Shown: one piece after another, positions 57,527-64,000 of the stretch | Position numbering within the stretch: the first letter of the stretch is position 1 | Layout: every line of letters starts with the position of its first letter | DNA from: Termitomyces sp. T153 | Taxonomy: Eukaryota; Basidiomycota; Agaricomycetes; Agaricales; Lyophyllaceae | Direction: 5' to 3' | DNA: 64,000 bases | Assembly (NCBI GenBank): GCA_018296165.2 | Contig: JACKQL020000140.1 | Span: forward strand, 1 to 64,000 | Program-made: the position numbers and the translations under genes | Notes under the pieces: generated by a model | Database searches by the model: none | The model's input: only the letters and a program-made list of their open reading frames with translations | What the model was told of the DNA's origin: nothing

Positions 57527-60500
57527 ATGGGAAGTGGCGCGTCTCCCAAGGTATCTTCTCTTATCACTGCCCTGGACAACTCGTACGTTTCTGCAGGAGC
57601 GCCAGGCAGCACTCCCACGAAGCCATCGACACCGATGAGGCAGAGTTCCCTCCAACCTAGCTCTACACAGGGCACGAACAACTGCCAAGATATTCAACGG
57701 GCATTGGATGCACACGCAATGCAAAGACACGGAATTCTCGGAAACATGGCCAATGGTGAGAACGTTCCGACATTAAATAAATGATAAAGACAATCTTTAT
57801 TCACTTTTCCTAGTCAAGGAGTCAGCGGGCCAATTTTCGAGACGACCAGCAGTGCACAATCAGACGCCCCATGTCAACTTCAGCCTGAACTATGACTTCC
57901 AGACCCCTCTTCGTACGATTGACTTTGGAGGGCCGGATCAAGAGCAAAGGTGAATATTACCGATTTTGACGACAGGAAGACGATTAAGACTGTGCAGGAT
58001 GGCGGAATTCGTCACGAAATCTATTGACAATCTCAGTCATGGTCTTACTGTGAAGAAGGCGATGCAGTCGCTCGGACTCAAGGAGTGTGTGACCTCAGTA
58101 GGCTTTGGTTTGCACACTCGCGAAGACTTAGTGCGAAAGATCTTCTTCCGGGTATGGAGGTGCGCCTGCTCAGCCATCAGGCTATTGGCGTCGCGTGGTA
58201 CGTTTCAATTTCTTCTGCGTGCCACATCGAATCGAACACTCCGCATTAGGATGATTGCCAAAGAAGAAAGCTCAGACCGTGGTGGAATCTTGGCGTGTGT
58301 TCTTCATTCGTCGTTAATTATCTGACGCTCTGAATGTACCTCAGAGATGACATGGGTCTCGGTATTTATCATCTGACTTGTTTTCCTTTGGATGATAGCT
58401 TGAACACGACTCTACAGGTAAGACCGTACAAATGATCGCCACCATGGTGAAGAACCAGGCAAGCTTGGATGAAGAACACCGTACGACTCTTATCGTTGTG
58501 CCCGCAGCTCTTCTTAATCAGGCAGGTTCTTGGTATATAGTAGTTTCATTGTCTGAATACCTTGAAAAAGTGGAAAGAAGAGGTAGAAACAAAGACCAAC
58601 GGGGTGTTCACTGTGCACTTGCATCACGGGAGAGATAAACTCAAGGTTCAGTTCATGATGTCACTCTTGATCGTGATCGCGCAATCTGATGTCCAGCTGA
58701 ACAGAAAATATCGCAAATCAAGCAATACGATGTATGGTGCCGATAATCATGTTCAACGTGACTTAATCTTTTCCATGCACAGGTCATCGTCACAACATAC
58801 CAAACTTTGAATCAGGATTTTTGCATACCCAAAGATGTTGATCCTTCTGAAGAAGTCGAGTGGCTTGCTGACAATGGGTGCGATCCATCGAATGTTATCA
58901 ATGGATTCCTAGTTACTGATTTGTCGGACAATAGTGGTATCTTGGCACGCGCCGAGTTCTATCGAACTGTGGCAGATGAAGCACAGTTCATCCGTAATCG
59001 GTATACATCTACCTCTTGTTTTGTATCATAGACTAATTGGATGGTTGCACAGCGCCACACGTTCAAGTATCAGCTTGGCCCATGTCAAAGCAAAGTATCG
59101 ATGGATGCTTACAGGTACACCAGTTACCAACACGTTGTACGTCCTATTTCATGTCGCTCGAGTGCGGCTACTTATATGGCTATCCATCTACCTTCATCAG
59201 GGCCGACATCTATGGCCTGTTGCGATTTGGACATTTCCGTCCTTGGAACGACTGGATGGCATTTAATGAATATATCGTACGTAGTTCTAATTTTTCGAGT
59301 ATCCTGAATTTGATATTTAGCGACGCGCACAGGCAGATATTCAAATGACAGATGCGCCTTTAGCTGGTGAGTTGATATAGATTCTCCTCAAGCACTTTCT
59401 CTAACAAAACCCAAAGGTTCTCGAGCACAGGCCATTTTGAAGCCCATACTCCTTCGCCGAACGAAGAATTCGATGCTCGAGGGTAAACCAATATTGGAGC
59501 TTCCAAACAAAGACATAGAGATTGTCAAACTTGAGTTCTCTAGAGATGAACGTGATGTAAGCCTCGCTTTGCTCATCGAGTCCAACATCTGACACGAGAG
59601 CCATGCAGCTCTATGATTCGTTCGAGAAGAGGACCAAGATCCGACTCAACAGATTTATACGAGAGCGAACGCTCGTAGAAAAGTATGTGACAAGTTTCTG
59701 TAGTTCTCGATCACTTAATCGACTGTGTTTAAGCCAGGCTGCCGTGCTTGTATGTTGCGGCTTCTTCGTGAATCTTGTGGTGTTTCCATATTGATATGTC
59801 TTCAAGGTCATGATACTTCGTCTCCGACAACTCTGCTGTCATCCCAATCTTATTCTAGTGTGTACCTGCACGTACTATATGCTGAAGCTTGTACATTTAC
59901 TTGGTAGAGCAGTCCCAAACAGAAGAATATGAAGACCCGACCCTCCTCGTAGGCAGTGATAGCGATAAGGAACTTGCGCGTGCAAAGAAGGTCATGGGCG
60001 GTGCTTGGGTTGCCGAGGTATGCTGAGGTTGCCCAATATGGTGGATGATTTCTCTGACTCGATGAAAATCAGGTGAAGAGGAGGCAAGTGAATACACGCT
60101 TGAACAGACCGAAAGTTTGATGACTACATTGTTATTATTCTAGGTCGTTGCTTCGGCGCCGTGCTTCAGAGCTGCTTGACTTTTCAGATGAAACAGAAAC
60201 AGCCGAATCATGCTGTCCTATTTGTCAAGAATGTAAGTATCTCATTCCACGATGGATGCACTGTCCTCCATTGATCTTGATAGTCTTCATGAATGACAAT
60301 GGGCGCGTCCTCAGCTGCACTCACGAGATCTGTTTTGGTAAGATCTATTTGTTCTATTTGGCAAACGAATATGACTGACCAGATGGGTTAGATTGTCTCC
60401 TCAACTTGCAGAACTCCGCCATTGCCCACGATGGGATCTTGTACGTCCTGATGACATGAGTCATCGTGATGACATGAGTCATCAGATTATTACTCATTGA

Positions 60501-62244
60501 ACGCCAACTTATAGCGGCCAGGGCAGCGAGAACGAGAATTTACAGGTCGAGAGGGAGTATGAAACTGGTCCAGCCAAAGGCTATCGGCCATGTTAGTCTT
60601 CTCCATCGTTATCTTCCTCTCTTAACTCGTGCATGACACCGTAGGCCCAACTTGCAAAAAGATGGCTGACCTCACACCCAACAAGGTCTTCCAAGCCTCT
60701 GCTTTTGAACCGACAGATGAAGAGCTTACCAAACACGCGCGAGAGACCCACCGTAACTACGGTGTACGCAGGGTCTCGGCTCGGGATTTCAAGATTCGGT
60801 CCCCTTCCTCCACAGCAAGCTTCGAGGATCGTGGGCTTGACGACTCTGACGACGATCTTCCCGATGTCTCTACTATTTTTGACAAACGTCCCGCTAAGCG
60901 TCAGAAAAAGAGTCAGGTTATTGCCAGTGATGAAGACGATGCAGACGATGATGTGAGCAAAGATCGCTTGGTTGCTTCTTGTGCTGACCGAACTGTAGGA
61001 GATGACCGAGCTCACCATCGGTCAAGCATCCAAGCCCCTCAAGAATATCAAGAGGATCTCCGCGACCGACTCTGAGATTGAATTTGTTGACACCATTAAC
61101 AAAGCGTCGAGGAAGTCTTCTGTGTCCCCCAAAGGCAAAGCAAAAGCCAAAACCTTCACCAAGAAGCGTGGAAGAGATGAGGGAGAAGGTCTGTTAGACG
61201 CCGTCATCGCGACTTGGAGTCGAGGGGATGATGACCTCGAGCCCAGCACAAAGATGCTTGCTCTGGTTGATCTACTTCAGGAGTGGGAGGCAACTGGAGA
61301 CAAGACAATTGTTTATTCTCAGTGTAAGCGCTTGGATTCAGGATATATTATTTGTGGTGATCGACCGGATTGGTACGTAGGGACGTCAATGCTTGATCTT
61401 CTGGACTTCTTGTTCTCAAGACACGGTATCCAAAGCTTAAGATTCGACGGAAAGATGGATCGTTTTGCGCGCGAGCGCGTATTGACCACGTTCAAGAAGC
61501 CAGGTGGACCAAAAGTGATTTTGATCAGGTTAGTCTTTACCTATTTCTGTTGACGACGTGTCGCTGACTGAGCTTTCAGCACGAAGTGCGGAAGTGTCGG
61601 GTAAGCTTTTGTTACTTTGGATTGAGTATTTCAAACGAGAGACATAAGGTTGAATTTGGTGTCTGCAAATCGAATCATAAAGTATGCGTCTAGTCAATCA
61701 TTGTGCCTGAGCCTTTGATGAAACAATGATCCAGCATGGACCTCTCGTGGAACTATGCAGCTGAGTCACAAGCATACGATCGGTAATTGTTAATCATTTG
61801 ACCTACCATACACAAACTCAATGCCTTATGTCTTAGGGTTCATCGTATTGGACAGGAGAAAGAAGTCGTTATCAAGCGCCTAGTAGTAGATAACACCATT
61901 GAAGAGCGGTCTGTTTCTTCATCTTGCTTCGCTTAACTTTGTGTGACTATGTATCATAGAATGTTGCGCCTCCAAGACGTGAAGACTAGTGAGTAGAAGT
62001 TCAAATCTCACACGAGCAATGACCGATATGACTTTATAGGTCTCGCGGAAGCAGCGCTTGGAGAGGGTTCTGGCGCTAAACTCCACAAGCTGAGTGTGAG
62101 GGATATTAAATATGTACGATCAGCTATATAGACCGAGTCAGCACATCGATGCTGACATACGCTCTGTAGCTCTTTGGTATGATTCCCGCTGTTGAATCTA
62201 AGGCGGCAAATGGGCAAGCTCAGGCCCAAGGCTCTTCACCATGA
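57527..62244 (+). CDS. SNF2-family ATPase with internal RING finger (Rad5/Rad16/Uls1 group)
   Basis: Thirty-three exons join in frame to 975 residues; the first is 57527-57755 and the last 62170-62244. The ATPase core starts near residue 165 (LLSHQAIGVAWM) and has Walker A DDMGLGKT (about 190), a DEAQ box (VADEAQFIRN) and MLTGTPVTNTL. A C3HC4 RING (CCPICQE...CTHEICFDCL...CPTC, about residues 531-602) lies between the two helicase lobes, as in Rad5, Rad16 and Uls1. The second lobe has IVYSQW and YDRVHRIGQEKEV. An acidic, Lys-rich linker (DDSDDDLPD, KRQKKS) follows the RING. Such proteins remodel chromatin or clear DNA-bound proteins and act as ubiquitin or SUMO-targeted ligases in the nucleus. 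No HIRAN domain is seen, so a Uls1- or Rad16-like role is favoured. Two introns (58522, 60084) use GC donors. Confidence 0.9.
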
Positions 62245-63657
62245 AGAGTCCGAGGAGGTAAGTGGCTTGTCATAACAAGCCCGCGGTGAGCATGGAGTTG
62301 TCCCATAAAATTCGGTTTTTCATGTCGAGTGGAAGATTTATTATTGCATGCAGCGCTGGTAACGAGCCTATGTTGTGATATGAAATCACAAGGTTGTAGT
62401 ATGGGTCACTCCCCAATCTTTTAAAGACTTGACTCCTACATAGTACATGTATTAGTTCTTTTACCTTCAGCCATTAACTTGCTACAAATCTATTGTAATT
62501 TTATCTTGGGCATTCCTGTCGTGACTGGCGGATATCCGGTTTTTGTGTACAGGTTCCTGAATCTGTAGTCGCGTCCTTTCTAACTCTGTGGAAGCTCCAA
62601 CATGCTAAAACCTCAAAACAACATCACAAAAGACGAGGCACCGGTGATATTATGGTCCCGGGATAACGCAATGCTTTGAAATTTTCCATTGTTAGTATTT
62701 TGCTTTTCCTTCGATGCGAAAAGGGGTGGCACGTAAGTAAAACGATACCCGAAGGACTTGCATGTGGTGCTGCTGACACTTCTGCCCACAATTGAAAACA
62801 GTATTCTTTTTGCAGCTTCGTCTGTCTCTTTAACTGTTGCAACTACCTTCAGAAGAAATTCTCTGCGACCTTGAAGAAAATGGTGATTGTCATTGATCAT
62901 CTCCGTAATCTTCTGCTGTTCTTCGCATCATTATGATTGCACCACGCCGGAGAGCTTGAAATTGTTAGGCATCGAAAATGACTCTCAGCACTCAACTAAA
63001 CCAACCGATTTTTACAATAATCAACTCCAGAAGTGGGCTTCTCTTCCCTTCTTCACTGGGATACCTAGCTGCGGATAGGTGTCTGAAGGCCTTACGGAAT
63101 TTTCGCTTCCATTCCACGCTGAGTTGACTCAGGTGACGAGGAAGGTTTCGATGAAAAGACCACATCGCGCTTGAGCTTGCATCGTTATCTACTTCGTACC
63201 ACTTTAAATTTCTAACGGGCATAAAATGATCCCGACCGTTATTTTCTACGATCAACGGATGAGTCGATGATCCGTTCGCGCTATCAATTATTTATTGAGA
63301 GATCCGTAATATGCAGGATTTCCGAGACATATTCATGACAGCAAATTCGAATTATCCGACGCAGTGGGATTAACATGATGTTGATTCGAGATCCGAGGCA
63401 CAAAACCATCTTCGAGGCCTCCTTTCTGTCAAAGAAGGCGTGTTATGCAAGTATATACATAAGCGTTGGAATGATAACGTTCCATTGCGGTCGCCACATC
63501 GGGCCGAAGAAATAGCCGGATTTTGTCATGACAGGTCACGTGGACCGATAATCCACCTGGATCTTGGACACAATCGTCTTGCCATTGTCACTCAAACAGG
63601 TCCTTGCCCTGCTCATCGTCCTCAAGGTTTCACAGCTCACTCTAGTCACTATCTTCC
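62245..63657. other. Spacer of 1.4 kb with a possible small minus-strand gene
   Basis: Two minus-strand frames look weakly protein-like: 62900-62613 (EMINDNHHFLQGRREFLLKVVATVKETDEAAKR, just after a possible acceptor) and 63255-62992 (HLSQLSVEWKRKFRKAFRHLSAAR, ending near a GTATCC donor). They could be exons of one gene, but I cannot join them convincingly. The rest is upstream sequence of the Lon gene. Confidence 0.25.
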
Positions 63658-64000
63658 ATGGCAAGCTCAAAGCTTCCTGTTCTTGTCCTTCCTCATCCTC
63701 TTATTCTTCTGCCAACATCCCGCTTTACTGTGCCCGTTTCACAGAGCATTGGCGAGGCGATTTTGGCCCTTATTGATGAATCGGACGCTCTGCCTGTTCT
63801 TGCAGCTATTCCTCTCGTAAATCCATCGTCTGAGGACAAATCACCTGTGCTCTCAGAGTGGGGAACTGCAGCTCGTGTGCTCCGTTTGGCCAGGCCTACC
63901 CTGCGCAATCCACGACAGCCTTACCTCGTTTCATTACATGGCCTAACCAGGATACGGCTGATTGCCGCGAGTAACACCAATTCATTGCCTCCTGAACTTG
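63658..64000 (+). CDS. Lon protease, N-terminal part, cut by the window edge
   Basis: An open frame from ATG 63658 to the end of the window (114 codons). It reads LPVLVLPHPLILLPTSRFTVPVS, then IGEAILALIDESDALPVLAAIPL and EWGTAARVLRL, RNPRQPYLVSLHGLTRIRL. This is the N-terminal substrate-binding (LAN) domain of the peroxisomal-type Lon (Lon2/Pln) rather than mitochondrial Pim1, judged by the lack of a targeting leader and the LHGLTRIRL block. ATPase and protease domains would lie beyond the window. Confidence 0.82.
   Translation, partial: MASSKLPVLVLPHPLILLPTSRFTVPVSQSIGEAILALIDESDALPVLAAIPLVNPSSEDKSPVLSEWGTAARVLRLARPTLRNPRQPYLVSLHGLTRIRLIAASNTNSLPPEL

Overview
The window reads as nuclear DNA of an agaricomycete-type basidiomycete fungus. 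Coding genes are split by many introns of about 45-60 bp, exons are often tiny, and both strands are densely used. The gene content fits: an expanded kinase-like family, secreted GH3 beta-glucosidases, a cyclase-family protein, a UBE2S-type E2, a peroxisomal-type Lon protease, and DIRS/Ngaro, chromovirus Gypsy and Helitron elements. All gene models below were made by hand from splice signals and reading frame. The models given as intact close in frame end to end.

Layout. (1) 0.9-35.5 kb: a tandem array of four kinase-like genes (934-2569, 3107-4751, 31591-33249, 33826-35505), about 2.2 kb per unit, with a degraded fifth spacer at 35.5-35.9 kb. Copies 1, 2 and 4 are open; copy 3 carries a one-base deletion. 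(2) 4847-31166: a 26.3 kb nest of mobile elements sits in the spacer between kinase copies 2 and 3. The outer element is a minus-strand Ngaro/DIRS-type tyrosine-recombinase retrotransposon with split direct repeats (A1 / B1-A2-B2). Its gag is split by a minus-strand Gypsy chromovirus (8995-30414, target duplication GTCTC). The RT of that element is split by a plus-strand Gypsy chromovirus (11641-26937). The 3' LTR of the second Gypsy is split by two head-to-tail Helitrons (17708-24393 and 24394-26644). The empty target of the outer element survives in the paralogous kinase spacers, so the order of insertion can be read directly. (3) 36.2-49.7 kb: housekeeping and secretory genes: an OPI3-like phospholipid methyltransferase, a UBE2S-like E2, a metallo-beta-lactamase-fold hydrolase (all minus), an SDR oxidoreductase (plus), and two tandem GH3 beta-glucosidases (minus). 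(4) 49.7-55.2 kb: gene-poor, with a decayed paralogue of the metallo-beta-lactamase gene. (5) 55.3-64 kb (plus): a cyclase-family enzyme, a 33-exon SNF2/RING ATPase, and the start of a Lon protease that runs off the right edge.

How the parts relate. The kinase array grew by duplication and exchanges sequence between copies (mosaic copies 3 and 4). It was then split by one transposon insertion that acted as a landing pad for four more. The nested elements are visibly poor in CpG, and most of their stop codons sit where CGA would be expected. This fits cytosine methylation and deamination. The depletion fades within the outer element a short distance from the nested insertions. The two GH3 proteins share intron positions and a secreted, Ser/Thr-rich N-terminal design. 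The remaining host genes show no obvious joint pathway.
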